From Lichtheimia corymbifera B2541 (taxonomy: Eukaryota; Mucoromycota; Mucoromycetes; Mucorales; Lichtheimiaceae): 64,000 nt of DNA. The notes below the pieces were generated by a model that worked only from the letters and a program-made list of their open reading frames with translations, did no database searches and was not told the origin of the DNA. Below, piece after piece: positions 53,149 to 64,000 of this stretch. Position 1 is the first letter of the stretch. Each line of letters opens with the position of its first letter. Where the stretch lies: NCBI GenBank assembly GCA_000697475.1, contig JNEU01000825.1:1-64000 (forward strand), given 5' to 3'. The position numbers and the translations under genes were made by a program.

Positions 53149-56100
53149 TTATCCATTAGGCCACGTGGCAAGCATGTCGTTGGCTGTTACAGGGAGCATC
53201 TTGTCAGTGGCAGCAGCAGCAACAGCCGCTGCAGCAGCCGCTGCTGTGGGTGGCATTTGGAGCCATTGTGCAGCAGCAGCTGTTGGATGACCTTGATGAT
53301 TGAGAATACCACGCTGATGATGATGATGTTGTCGCACGCCTGCTGCAAAGGAGGGATTTTGTTGATTTCTCCAAGATGGGTGTGATGAGCTGGGTTGTGA
53401 AGAAGACGACGTTGGCATTTTTGATCGCGTAGTAGTAGTAGTAGTAGCCATCCATGCATTGGGAGTCGTTGTAGGTTGAGCCAATGGATTTCCCATGTTG
53501 AAAAAGTAAGGTACCATATTATGATCATCCCCTTCCGTTTCCGCTGTTCCACCATGTTGTTGTTGTTGTTGTTGAGCAGCAGTAGGTGCTGTAGTAGAAG
53601 AGTAAAGCTGATGATGCTGATTCGATTGGACCATTGGATACATTCCCATCGTAGCTGTAGTAGAAGTGGATCCTAGCGTGTTTGGATGAAGCGTTTCGAG
53701 TACAGAAGCTTGGAATGGTTCATCTCGATTTCTTTGTTGCTGTTGATGGGAAATAGCACTCCAGTTCTTTGGCATTTGTTGTTGATGTTTGGGCGGCGGT
53801 GGGAGTTGACGAGGAATACCATCATCATTGTCTTCCCGGATACCTGTAATAAAAGGCTCAGACGATGATGTTGATGATGATGATGGTGGTGGCAAAGGTG
53901 GTGCTATTCCTCCTCCAGAAGATGTGGGCCTTGTGGTAGTTGCCGTAGTAGTAGTTGTAGAAGAAGAGGGTGGATTATCAGTGTGGTCACCTCGCTCGCT
54001 ATTGAAATTGGTCACTGTCGCAGCTGCAGCAGCTATAGCATTCGCCTGAATGTCCATCAGCAAAAAGCCTCCATCGTCTGTGTAGGATGGGAATTCAACA
54101 AATGATTCTTCTGCAAGTTGATCAGGCACTGCAAATGTGTTGGGGTTGTTTGGCATTGTTGTATGTGATGCTGCCTCATTCCCATAGCAAGACAATGCAT
54201 CCATTGATCCACGAGTACGCTTCACAGGCATGGTCGAAGAAGCAAATCGCCGTTTTTGACCTCGTTCCGAACTTGATAATACTGGTGCAGGTGCTGCTGT
54301 AGTGATGCCACCAAAGTCAACTCCTGGCGTTGCACCGTTGCCATGGTGATGCTGATGATGATATGTCGCAATGGCTGAATTGCTCCTTAAATCCTTATTA
54401 TGGAAAAGCTTGTCAAGTTGTTGACGATCTACTTCATTGCGAGCTGGATACATGTAACGCGTAGTGGATGTTCTGAAAAGGTCATCTGGTAATAGAATAT
54501 CCTCCTCATCTTCTGCAAGGGTAGCTGTGCGACCATTATCACTGGCATCCTGTTGTTGCTCCAAACTGGTCGAGTCCAACTGCCATGTCATCTCCTCCTC
54601 CTCCTCCGTAGATGATGATGAAGGATGAAGCTGTTGCTCCTCTTGTTGACTTAATGTTGTTGTTGTTGTAGTAGTCAATGTGCCACTAGAAGATGAAGAT
54701 GATCGAGAACAGCTAGTGGATGATCGTCGTACAGCTGCTTGAATCTCATCCAGCGTGCTGGAAATCACACTAGCTGCTGATACTTGTGAACAAATGGGAT
54801 TCAATAAACGACGCAACTTGAATATAGGTAGATTGGTATCTGGTATAGCCGACTTTTGTGAGGATCCTCGTTTGTTGCTAATAGTATGGGGATGGTGGTG
54901 ATGTAAGCTGTACAATGTTGAAATGGTGGATGTTGCAAGACAAAGGGGATATAATACAGCTGTACTAATGGGATCATGTTGTTTGCTGCTCTTTGTCATG
55001 GGAGCATGATATTCCATTGTTAATCCATCGATAATGTCCACAATCTTGGCAGCCGAGCTTCCACACATATCCAGAATCATACGTTCATCACTGTCGTTGC
55101 TGCTTGTCTTGCATGGTTCATATTGTTGCTGGCATGAAAAGAGTTGTATTGAAAGTACATGGTGAAAGAGTGATAGCGTGCTCCCCGGGAGGTTGGTCTC
55201 CTTGATATTGCAAATCCCAGTCTTTTGCGCCAGTTGGTCCATTTCATACTATGAAGCATAGAGAATCAATATTCAACCAGCACAAGCAAAGATTATGTGT
55301 ATATACCTTGATATCCATACAACCCATCTCTGTATTGGTGATTCGTTGTAAAAAGTCCACATAACCGACAACGGCATGCAACGCCCAATCTTTTTCTGAT
55401 GATAATGATGAGCAATCACGAGCAATCTCTGCAAGGCTGCTGCCATTGTTGTTTATATCCCGATGAAGATAAAAGGACATCCATATCTGCCATGCATTGA
55501 GCACAATATACATCTTTCGCCATCGATCCTCTGTAATTCGCTTTGTGTTGTTTTTCCTCTTGTTTTTACGGCCATGGGTACTATCAAATGCCTTGATCCT
55601 GGCACCAAGTGAACATCGTGATGCATAGGCGACACCAAGATGTAGTACCATGTAGGCGTTTTCCTGGCACAATGCTGTACAAAGATAATGTGTCAATAGT
55701 ACTGCGACAGCCACGAGTCCAAACAGAGTCTCCGTGTTGTCTTTGGATGTCGCTGTTTCAAAAAACGTAATGCGAAGGAAACGATGTTGCGCCTCCTGAG
55801 CAAGTACAGCAGCACAATGTTCCAGCGTCGTTGCCATGTCATTGGGTAATATGATTGCAAGTGATTGGAAAGCTGCACGGAATACGAGGGCAAAGATGGA
55901 AAATAGTGTGATGGCATCTTTGGTATTAGGCACATTGCTCATGTGACTCAGGAACTGAGGACACAAAGTGTTGTTGCGCAGGTTCTCGATATCAAACAAA
56001 GAGCTGTATAGCAAATGATGCCGTTCAAAGATGGTCAATGCCTCCTCTAACAAATCTCGTATTGCTGATGTCGTTTCTTGTTGTTGACTTTGTGAGGTGG

Positions 56101-56701
56101 ATTGATAGTGTTTGAAGCGTCTAATGAATGATGACCATATGGTGTGGGGTTGTGAAGTAAAGTGGAAAAAGTCATACATGAGTGGTGGCAGGCATTTGTT
56201 GTTATTGAAGAGTTGACTACGATGGATGATTGAATCGTTATTGTATTGCATTGACATTGCATTGTAAAGGTCGTCAGAGAAAGATATTCGATCAAGGCGT
56301 TCTCGAACAAAATGGAGTCGATGTTGTTGCTGCTGTTGTTGCTTGGGTGATGGAGATGGTGAAGGGGAAAGCGGTTGACGACATGGTGGAGAGGAGGAGG
56401 TGGCGTTTTTTGAAACTGGGTCGCTTGATTGTCGTCGTGTACCAGTGGTGGCGGTTCGTGGTTGCTGTTCGGCATAGCTACACTCGAGACTTTGTTGCAC
56501 ACATCGTCCACAAGGCTTTTCTTGAGAATGGAAGAAAGCAACATTATCAACGCAATGTCAAAAACTATCTCTCATTCACGTACTGCCATCGCAACGAATC
56601 TTTTTCCTTCGACATTGTTGGCAAGCTCGAGGAACCTTGTGACGTTTAAAAGGAAAATCCTGAGTGGATGAAGTGAACCAGCGCAACGAGGCCAGTGTCA
56701 T
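53149..56701 (-). CDS. Large Zn(2)-C6 fungal transcription factor (1143 residues)
   Basis: Three exons (56701-56584, 56520-55307, 55248-53149). The zinc cluster is C27-x2-C30-x6-C37-x5-C43-x2-C46-x6-C53 (VPRACQQCRRKKIRCDGKKP then CGRC), with intron 1 (GTACGT...TCAAG, phase 1) falling between the third and fourth cysteines. Residues ~110-400 look like the fungal-specific middle-homology region: PPLMYDFFHFTSQPHTIW, LVAVAVLLTHYLCTALCQ, LGVAYASRCSLGARIKAF and WRKMYIVLNAWQIWMSFYLH. The rest is a long Gln/Ser/Thr/His-rich activation-type tail with a run of about 18 mostly Ala residues near the end. It is a DNA-binding regulator in the nucleus; target pathway unknown. The start is the in-frame ATG reading MTLASLRW; intron 2 is GTATAT...CATAG in phase 0. 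Confidence 0.88.
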
Positions 56702-58920
56702 TGTTGTGTACACACGTGTATGACAGTTTCAGAAATAAGAAAGAGAAAGAGAGAAAGGGAAAGAGAAAGGACAACAAAGGGGGAGAAAAGGGTTCCAAAC
56801 TAGATTTTGGTCTCGCGCGTGTGTGTGTGTGTGTGTATATGTGTATTATGTGCACCAGGGCTTTTTTTGCTTTCCTTACCCCACCCCCACCCTTTTCTAT
56901 AATCCACACGATGTTGTTGTAAAATGGATTCATATATCCTTCATGTCAAAAAGTCTATTCTTGCTTATATGTGATGTATGCAGTTATATGCATCTATCAT
57001 CGGGTACATACAGGCAGTGCATGTCTCCTCTCTGTTTTCCTGCACAAGCATGCCCAATCCCTTTATTTGCCCGCCAAAATTTTGCAAATGATATCCAGAC
57101 GACTACTGGTCTTTATTCCATTCAAATAAAAAGTAAGGATGAAAGGAGATGAGACGACGTACCGTTAGCATTGGCGGAAGTAGGCAAAGTGCGACCCGAG
57201 CCGACGATAATCATGACACACGAAAAAAAATCCCCCATTATGCGTATCTTGTGTGGTACCATCAAGAAGAATAATAACCCACTTGTCTTTTTACACTCTG
57301 GCAAGGAATCACGCTTATCACACACATGACCCGACACAAGCAAGTGGTGGCGTCTAGGCCTCTCACTTTTTCATTGTTTGGCTGAGTGATTATGTTATTA
57401 TTGTTGTTTATCATAGAGAGATCAGTCCTCGTTATGTACAACCAATATCCCTTTTCTCACTAATGGCTTTTTTACTTGTTGTATGTGGCACTGGTGATGA
57501 TGTACATAGGTTACGGATGTGGTAAACCGATCCCCGCGTCGTTTTGCAAAAGGGGAATGCCGATATGACAGCAATCTTTGTGCAACATGGTTCATTCCTC
57601 CTCCATGTGGCTTCTTGTAGTAATATTAGATATCATCATGAATGTATCAATCCATTGGCATTACCACAGCAGGCCTCATCAGTTAATCATTGATGATGGT
57701 TGATTGTTGATTTCACAAATAGCCGTGCTTTTAATTTATCGACCTGTTCGAATTCGGTGGTGAGAAGCAAGGAGAAGGAGGAGGCGTGGATGCGTATGGG
57801 CGTGTGACGGATCCATGTGTGCATACGCACGATCGGGTTCTCGTCGTTTAAGTACCTTTTGTGTCACCAATGCTCCCGGATTTTTGCACAGGTGATTCCG
57901 ATGAACAAGTGTTACAACAGCACGGTGCATCATCATCATCATCATCCCAGCAACCTGTCTATGCACAATTCCATGCACCCACAATATCCAAATCATTCAA
58001 TCATACGTTATTAATGCATTCTTGGTTCAAGTGCCTATGCAAGAAACAGGTCCTGATAAAGATTCACTGCTGCTGCATTGATGATGTTACTGTAGTACAA
58101 TCCGACCACTTTTCGGTCTTCATGAATCATCAAGCCAATACTTCAAAGTTTAATTCATGTAGTTTGCTGCCAAGAATGGTGTTTATAAGCGTAACGATGA
58201 ATCGCTTATTGCATATATACACTTTTTTATTACCTTAATGGTTCACATACGGCAGGTTCACCTCTCAGAGATGACCCAATGCTAGAATATCTTTGAAACG
58301 GAATTTTACGCAATGCATGTTGATCATCAGCTATACAAATTATCGGCAGAAACCGAAGCTCAAAGAAGCAGCGATTCCTAAATTGCGTTTGTGAGGATAG
58401 CGAAACGCCTTAGCTTCTACATAGTAAGCTGCTGCCGAGCCTTAGGTGATCAAGTATGTAGTAGTATAGACGGAAGGGTTGACATTTCAGGGAAAAGTGA
58501 TTGCAAGCTTCTTGATCATCCATTCAGATTGTTGACTGAGGATGCCTAAATACAACGTTTGCATGTGATCATCCCTCAACATTGAAAATAAACGTGTCGT
58601 GCACAAGTCATCAAAGCGAATCAAGAGGAACAAAGAAAATTCTGTGCAACCAAAAAAAGGAACATCATTATGTATGTTGGAAGGTGTCTTTTTATCGTAT
58701 ACATTCCATAGAAGGATGCAATTCCACACTAAGCTAAAGACATTTCTTTACAAAAGAGTAGCAAATTGAATGGATGACAAAAAGAGAGGAAGATCAGATC
58801 CTGTATTTACAGTGGTAGCTAAAGCAAGATTGGTAAAAAGCGTATGTGCGAAAGAGGGGGAAAGACACGTTGTAAAAAAGGTCAAAGGAGTTTATGTCGC
58901 TGAGCAGTATCTTGCATTAT
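56702..58920. other. Gene-free interval upstream of the large Zn2Cys6 gene
   Basis: About 2.2 kb. It holds the promoter of the Zn2Cys6 factor (GT run at 56819-56837, GA-rich stretch 56740-56785). One frame at 57892-58010 reads SDEQVLQQHGASSSSSSQQP and looks weakly coding, but has no support for a full gene. Otherwise nothing was recognised. Confidence 0.4.
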
Positions 58921-59768
58921 TCATCCCATGGCATACTACCAGGCATGTATGAGTTTCCTCCTTGATATATATAAATCTTAAACCTTACCTTCTTGGTGTA
59001 TTCCATAGCTGTCTTGTTGTACTTTGAACGATTGGTGTTGTAAACTTCAGCAATGGAACCCACAAGCGCATCATCAGGATTTGGGTTTTGGAGCAATGAA
59101 GCTATGGCTTGCAATGCTAATACAAGGGGGATGGTGTTAATTGTCAACTCATAAACGGCAAAATCAACATCTCGTCACGTTACCTTGAGCTACTCTGGTG
59201 GCAGGTTTCCACACATCGGCCTTGAGTAAATCGACACAGATTGAGCCATCATCATCAATGTTGGGATGGTAAACTTTGGTAGTAAATTTCATCTAAAAGG
59301 GCATACGTTAGTGTTAAGATCTTTCCATTCCCTTCCATTCTATCATCCTATCCAAATGCTTACAGTGGGAGGCTTGAAGGGATACTCTGGTGAGAAGGTG
59401 ATATCCAACTTGAATCGACCTCCTTGGTAAGGACTGTCAACCTACAAGCAAGCAGTTGTCAACAAAGGTGTCATATATCCCATATCCTCCTTATACTTAC
59501 AGGACCCTGAATAACACCTATGTTATCAGGAGAGAGTGTGAGAGAAAGAAACAGTTAATTGGGAAGGCTCTATACAATGGAATGGAATTGACAGCTCTTT
59601 TTACCTTCCCATTTGAATAGGTCGTCGCCTACAGGACCAGCTGAGATGCCAGGTGGAGGGTTCTTGTTCAAATCACCCAGTTCCTTTGAGGTTGTTCATT
59701 ATGAGTGAAGGTCATGAACACGCTTAAACGTCATGGAAAGTTACCTTTTGAATGCGTTTCAAAGCCAT
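58921..59768 (-). CDS. Ubiquitin-conjugating enzyme E2 with UBC4/5-like and UBE2L-like traits
   Basis: Seven exons (59768-59745, 59683-59605, 59517-59501, 59441-59364, 59292-59184, 59116-58989, 58935-58921) give 149 residues, the core E2 length. Exon 3 is only 17 nt and exon 7 codes Tyr-Ala-Met-Gly-stop. The N-terminal half is UBC4/5-like ([36 protein letters not shown]). The HPN tripeptide is at 75-77 and catalytic Cys85 is in GSICVDLLK. The C-terminal half ([20 protein letters not shown], ending YTKKYAMG) is closer to the UBE2L3 pattern WKPAT...Q. Asp87 and the Asp pair in NPDDAL, which in UBC4/5 types support transfer to lysine, are present, unlike in UBE2L3. It charges ubiquitin from E1 and passes it to an E3; the specific partner is unknown. 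Confidence 0.92.
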
Positions 59769-61292
59769 TTCGTGATGCGCAGCGAAGAAGAGAAGCGGTT
59801 GTTGCAAAAGATGGGCGTGAGTGGATGGTATATGCGGGCTTGGCTTTCAACCAATGAGCTCAGATGCGTGGACCGTATTCCCTCTCCCCACCACTATTCC
59901 TTTCTTCCCCCACCCGCATGACCCCTGCAGCAGTAGTAGAAATAATCAGTGATTTTTTGTAATGAATTAAAGCGGATTATACCATCACCTTCTATACATA
60001 CTATGATCAATGACAACAAAGTGCGTTTCTTTATTATAAGCGGCAGAGCCAACCGAATGAGGTAAATGCGTGCTGAGTCGCAGCCATATGGGCTGCGCCT
60101 GCTTTCATTTCAAATGAATAGGCTGCACGACATGCAATGGCTGTGATAAGAAAAGAGTACCACATATGCCTAGGCTACTATACACCTTATAATGGGATTT
60201 ATTCCCCCTGAAACTGGTCCTCAATGTTACCTAATGAATGAGGATAGTATACCTTGATACAGTAAGGTGCTTTACTGAAGCTGAGACACAATAATGAGTC
60301 CTCCCAAGTTACAAGTGGTATAGTGAGAAGATTACTACATTGTGCATGATTAGATAAATTCCTGGTATACACTCAATAGGTGTATGTACGGACCTGCTAG
60401 AAAATGGGTCATGCAGTAACTTGACAAAGGCCGCTTGATCCAAGCTACATACCACCTTCCATAAAAGTATAAGGGCCATGATGATTGCGAAACCTTCCAC
60501 GACTATGAAATAGTATAACAACGAAACTATGCATGACAACATGCTCTACTTTCCATGGCAAGCAGAGGGGATCATATCGCCTTAACATTTGAGGGTGCGA
60601 GTGAGGAATCACGCGTGTTGTATCCTTCTTATAGATGCATGTGCTTGTGGATTTTGTGGTCATCATACACATAAAGGAACGATCAAAGAGCGTAGGTGTA
60701 GTTATGTCCCTTATTATAACTGAGCACCTTACATAGTATTATCAATGCAGGGATGCAACATACTTTTGTCGTCAAAGTTGAATTCATAGGGTGGTGATGT
60801 TACAGCATGATTGACCACTCTCCTCCACTATAATGAATTGAAACGCGCCGGTATCATCCCAGCAGCCAACATGATGATGATGTTCTACAGCGTCTCTCTT
60901 GCAAGCATCATGCCATGAAGATTCAAGGGTACTTATCAGATGAATGCGTTGTGGTACTGAATACTTATATGTATACGCTATGTGCGTTTTGGCCACATTG
61001 GGGTCTGCCATTATGCATTTGACGTGCGTTTTGGCGGTCCATGTTTTGTGCAGGGTGCGTTGTGTAACCATCATTTAATGCAGCCAGCTCGATCATTTCT
61101 TTTCCCTCGCTCTCTCCTTGTTGTACCGTATGCACCTTTCTCTGCAAAAGGTAAGTTCAACGATCCCATTGCCACACTGCCATGTATTCACATGTGCTAC
61201 TACGAAGGTGTTTCTACCAGCTGTTGTCTCCATTGGCTTTAACTTTATTTCCCACCATCTCTTTTTCTTTATTCATTCATCCCATTGCACAG
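59769..61292. other. Gene-free interval between E2 and KEX1-like genes
   Basis: About 1.5 kb that must hold both divergent promoters. A 6-bp perfect hairpin GCAGCC/GGCTGC lies at 60080-60096. No gene was recognised on either strand. The last ~150 bases before 61293 are CT-rich leader sequence. Confidence 0.4.
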
Positions 61293-64000
61293 ATGCTGTC
61301 TACCATTCGAACACGCGCATTACTGCTCCTTAGTGTTACCATTGCAGTGGCTGCACAAACAGGTAAGGATGGCACATACACACACCCTCTTCTATTCAAC
61401 GTAAACGATACACGTCTCTCACACAAATATCATGTTTTGATCGCTCTAGCTGAGGATTACAAGGTGACAGCTGTTCCTGGGGTCGACAGTGCCATCGCGT
61501 TGAATTTCAGTCAATATGCAGGGTGAGTGTGCGTGTATAGGGCTGCGCTGTTACCCTTCATTTACCCTTTTTTGATATAGACATATTGAAATCACCCCCG
61601 AATCTCATGGCAACCTTTTCTTTTGGTCGATTCAACCTGATGTTGAGACTGAGAAGCTGGTAAAGTCACAATCATTTAACATCTTTAAGGTACTCGGATA
61701 CTCATCGTCTTGCGTTTTATAGATTATTTGGCTTAATGGAGGACCTGGATGTTCAAGCATGGATGGTCTCTTTATGGGAAATGGGCCGTATCGCGTCAAT
61801 CGGGATCTGTCTTTAAACATCACTATGACCGGATGGCAAGAACATGCAACAATGGTTTTTGGTAAGGAACTTCATGGGATCAGGTTGTATGCTGGTGTAC
61901 TCATCTATTTGTATAGTGGATCAACCAGTCGGCACAGGTTATAGCATGGTGGATACTGAAGGATATGCGAAGAATATGGTGGAGGTAACGTCATCATTGA
62001 AACGCACTTTTGGGAATAGCAGCGTCTCACCTCTCTACAAACACAGATCATGGATCAATTCGTCACCTTTATCGACAAGCTCTTTGAAGTCTTCCCAGAA
62101 TATAAGGAGAAGGAGGTAAAGTTCAAAACATTAACACAGCAGCTGCAGCAGGGTGATGGTTGATTAATCGTTTCCTATCGTAGATGTATCTGGCAGGCGA
62201 AAGTTATGCGGGAACCTATCTGCCTTACTTTGCATCGCGTATGCTTGAAATGAATCGGAATGGGGATAAAAAGGCAAGTATGGAGAATGGTAGAGAAAAA
62301 GTTATCTTATGCAAGCAAGAATGACCTCCACCATATATAGTATCGATTACAAGGAATCGCCCTTGGGAATGGATGGATATCACCACAACATCAGGTAAGA
62401 GGACATTGGAATAAGCAACAACAATTGAATACTGAGGCATTTATCTCGTAGTATGATGCATATATCGATTTTGCATATGAGAAAGGATTGGTGCCAGAAG
62501 AACACAAGGTAGTTTTCCATTTGGAGAAACATACGAGGAACCTATGCGCCGAATAACATTACTGTCGTAGCCAATCGTTGATGCCGCCCACCGGGATTGC
62601 AAAAAGCTGCTTCAGTATTCCAATACTATCAAAGTCGACGAATGCGAGATGGTGTTGCAAAAGATTGTGGAAGCGACGTATTATGAGTAAGCATTTTTCT
62701 TTAACAGCACAGCTGACAGCTCACTATCTTTTCCCACCAGACAAGATGGATCAAAATACTGCATCAACATGTACGATTCCCGCCTTACATCCCTCGTGGA
62801 CGATGGCTGTGGTATGGCTTGGCCGGGGGATATCGCGGACGTCACCAATTACATGCGGGGAAGAAAAATCAATGGATTCACTCACTATCTATGAACGTAA
62901 AATCTGACTTGTGTATCGAATAGAAACCCGAGGTGATGTCGGCAGTACACGTGGAAAAGTTCAAGGGTGGCTGGACAGAATGTGGATCAAAGGTTGGATC
63001 GAGCTTGAATGGTGATAAGAGTATCGCTTCGTATGATGTAAGTCAAATATATACATACACGAGAACAAAGTTATTCATTATGATCATCTTTTTTTTCTGT
63101 AGCTACTTCCTAAGATCTTGGAAGAAATCCCAGTAATGTTGTTCGGCGGCGATCAGGACTTCATTTGCAATATGCTGGGTATGAACTATTTGGTCGGCAA
63201 CATGACATGGAACGGTGCCAAAGGATTCGAGGTAAGTCAAATGAGTGGTAGTAGTACGTACATGGATCTAACGACATGATATATCATCAAAGGATGCAAC
63301 GGCACTTGAATGGTATGTTGGTGACACACAAGCTGGGTCGTTTAAGCAAGCAAGAAACTTGAGCCTCGTTACCATCTACGATGGGAGCCACATGGTGTCG
63401 TATGATAAACCACTCGAGACGCTGGATATGATAAATCGTTTCATGGGTGTGGGCGACAACATGGCCAACGGCGTACCAAGTCGCGTTGTAGGCGACACAT
63501 CCCCAGGAAATCATGAAGGGTCACCAAGTCAAGAGAATGATTGGTCGCAGTACTATGGCATGTAAGTAATACAATGATTCTGTATCACCTATGTGATTGA
63601 CGCATGACATGTTCTTCAGGGGCACCTTGGCTCTTATATTTGTCATTTGCTTTGCCGGTGTATCAGGGTACTTCTGGTACAAGTCTCGAAAGCCAGCTTT
63701 CCAAGGTTATGGCCCAACAGGTGGATCGCATATGGATGGTGGCGAAGGACTGGGGATCATTGGTCTTCAAAAGAAACGCCATGCCAAATTGCGTATCGAT
63801 GATCATGATGATACCAATGAATTGTAAGCATACATTCTCATGCGGTGTTGGCGTGTAGTACTGGTCTTTGCTCATTATGCTGGGACATATAGGGATGAAC
63901 TGGTGATTGAAACGCCTGGTACATTGTTTACTGCGGAAGGATATTCCGATGATGACCGAGGACACCACCAACGTGCAGCGACAACCATTACTGGAAACAC
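61293..64000 (+). CDS. KEX1: Kex1-like Golgi serine carboxypeptidase (3' end outside window)
   Basis: Sixteen exons to the edge: 61293-61362, 61450-61522, 61581-61659, 61723-61861, 61917-61984, 62047-62115, 62184-62273, 62341-62394, 62452-62508, 62571-62686, 62741-62858, 62924-63037, 63103-63231, 63293-63561, 63620-63823, 63893->64000 (585 residues so far). It has a signal peptide (LLLLSVTIAVAAQT), the serine carboxypeptidase motif WLNGGPGCSSMDG, Ser173 in GESYAGTY, Asp368 in GGDQDFICN and His425 in DGSHMV. A transmembrane helix (TLALIFVICFAGVSGYFWY, about 484-502) and an acidic cytosolic tail fit Kex1, which trims Lys/Arg from secretory precursors in the late Golgi. Intron 7 starts with GC (AAAAAG|GCAAGT). 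Intron 11 seems to start with GG (ATGCGG|GGAAGA); unspliced it would stop the protein early. Confidence 0.9.

Noticed and set aside
56574..56583. Alternative donor GTGAAT for intron 1 of the large Zn2Cys6 gene
   Set aside because: It gives the wrong phase at the acceptor; GTACGT at 56583 restores CDGKKPCGRC.
57861..58238. Frame reading SDEQVLQQHGASSSSSS
   Set aside because: Isolated, no start or domain, no splice partner found; noted only as weakly coding.
58770..58952. Lys-rich 60-codon frame beside the E2 gene
   Set aside because: Short, overlaps the terminal E2 exon in antisense, no family resemblance.

Overview
This is intron-dense nuclear DNA from an early-diverging fungus. Short introns (mostly 50-90 nt, GTRNGT...AG), TF and signalling genes full of Gln/His/Ser/Asn runs, a gypsy-type retrotransposon end, and the make-up of the conserved proteins all fit Mucoromycota, order Mucorales. 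A Lichtheimia-like genus is my guess and is not proven. Genes sit on both strands with no operons. I modelled 22 protein-coding genes (one cut by the right window edge), one retrotransposon pol end and one tRNA. About 112 introns were placed by hand, keeping reading phase and family motifs consistent across each junction.

Layout. 1-450: 3' end of a Ty3/gypsy-like element (pol C-terminus, polypurine tract, 240-bp LTR), then two diverged copies of a ~122-bp repeat (451-732). 2.7-3.6 kb: small Zn2Cys6 factor. 4.3-15.3 kb, minus strand: AAR2 (U5 snRNP assembly), a CAMK-like kinase, a coiled-coil/ankyrin protein, tRNA-Thr(CGT), and a BAR-SH3 protein. 16.3-19.6 kb: V-ATPase subunit a. 19.7-21.7 kb, minus: NOT4 ubiquitin ligase. 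23.9-25.8 kb: dihydrolipoamide dehydrogenase. 26.0-26.9 kb, minus: HDHD1-like HAD phosphatase. 27.0-28.1 kb: SCI1-family basic nuclear protein. 28.5-31.6 kb: secreted subtilisin with PA domain. 31.8-32.7 kb: Clr2-like silencing protein. 32.7-34.4 kb, minus: secreted GDSL phospholipase B-like enzyme. 34.9-37.1 kb: PP5 phosphatase. 37.5-42.6 kb, minus: two unrecognised low-complexity proteins, one with an IQ motif and a long coiled coil. 42.6-47.2 kb: the largest gene-free interval. 47.2-49.1 kb: an intronless 624-aa unknown. 50.0-51.3 kb, minus: NMN adenylyltransferase. 52.1-52.9 kb: Mms2-like UEV. 53.1-56.7 kb, minus: 1143-aa Zn2Cys6 factor. 58.9-59.8 kb, minus: a ubiquitin-conjugating enzyme. 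61.3 kb to the edge: Kex1-like carboxypeptidase.

Most genes are unrelated housekeeping functions. Loose themes are ubiquitin (NOT4, UEV, E2), secretion and late-Golgi proteolysis (subtilisin, phospholipase B, Kex1, V-ATPase), and RNA/chromatin (AAR2, SCI1, Clr2, NOT4). I found no convincing new multi-gene system. The most unusual signals are at the splicing level: three GC-AG introns in three genes, one apparent GG-AG junction in KEX1, an in-frame 63-nt optional intron, a 17-nt micro-exon, and a short exon bounded by an exact 10-mer duplication.
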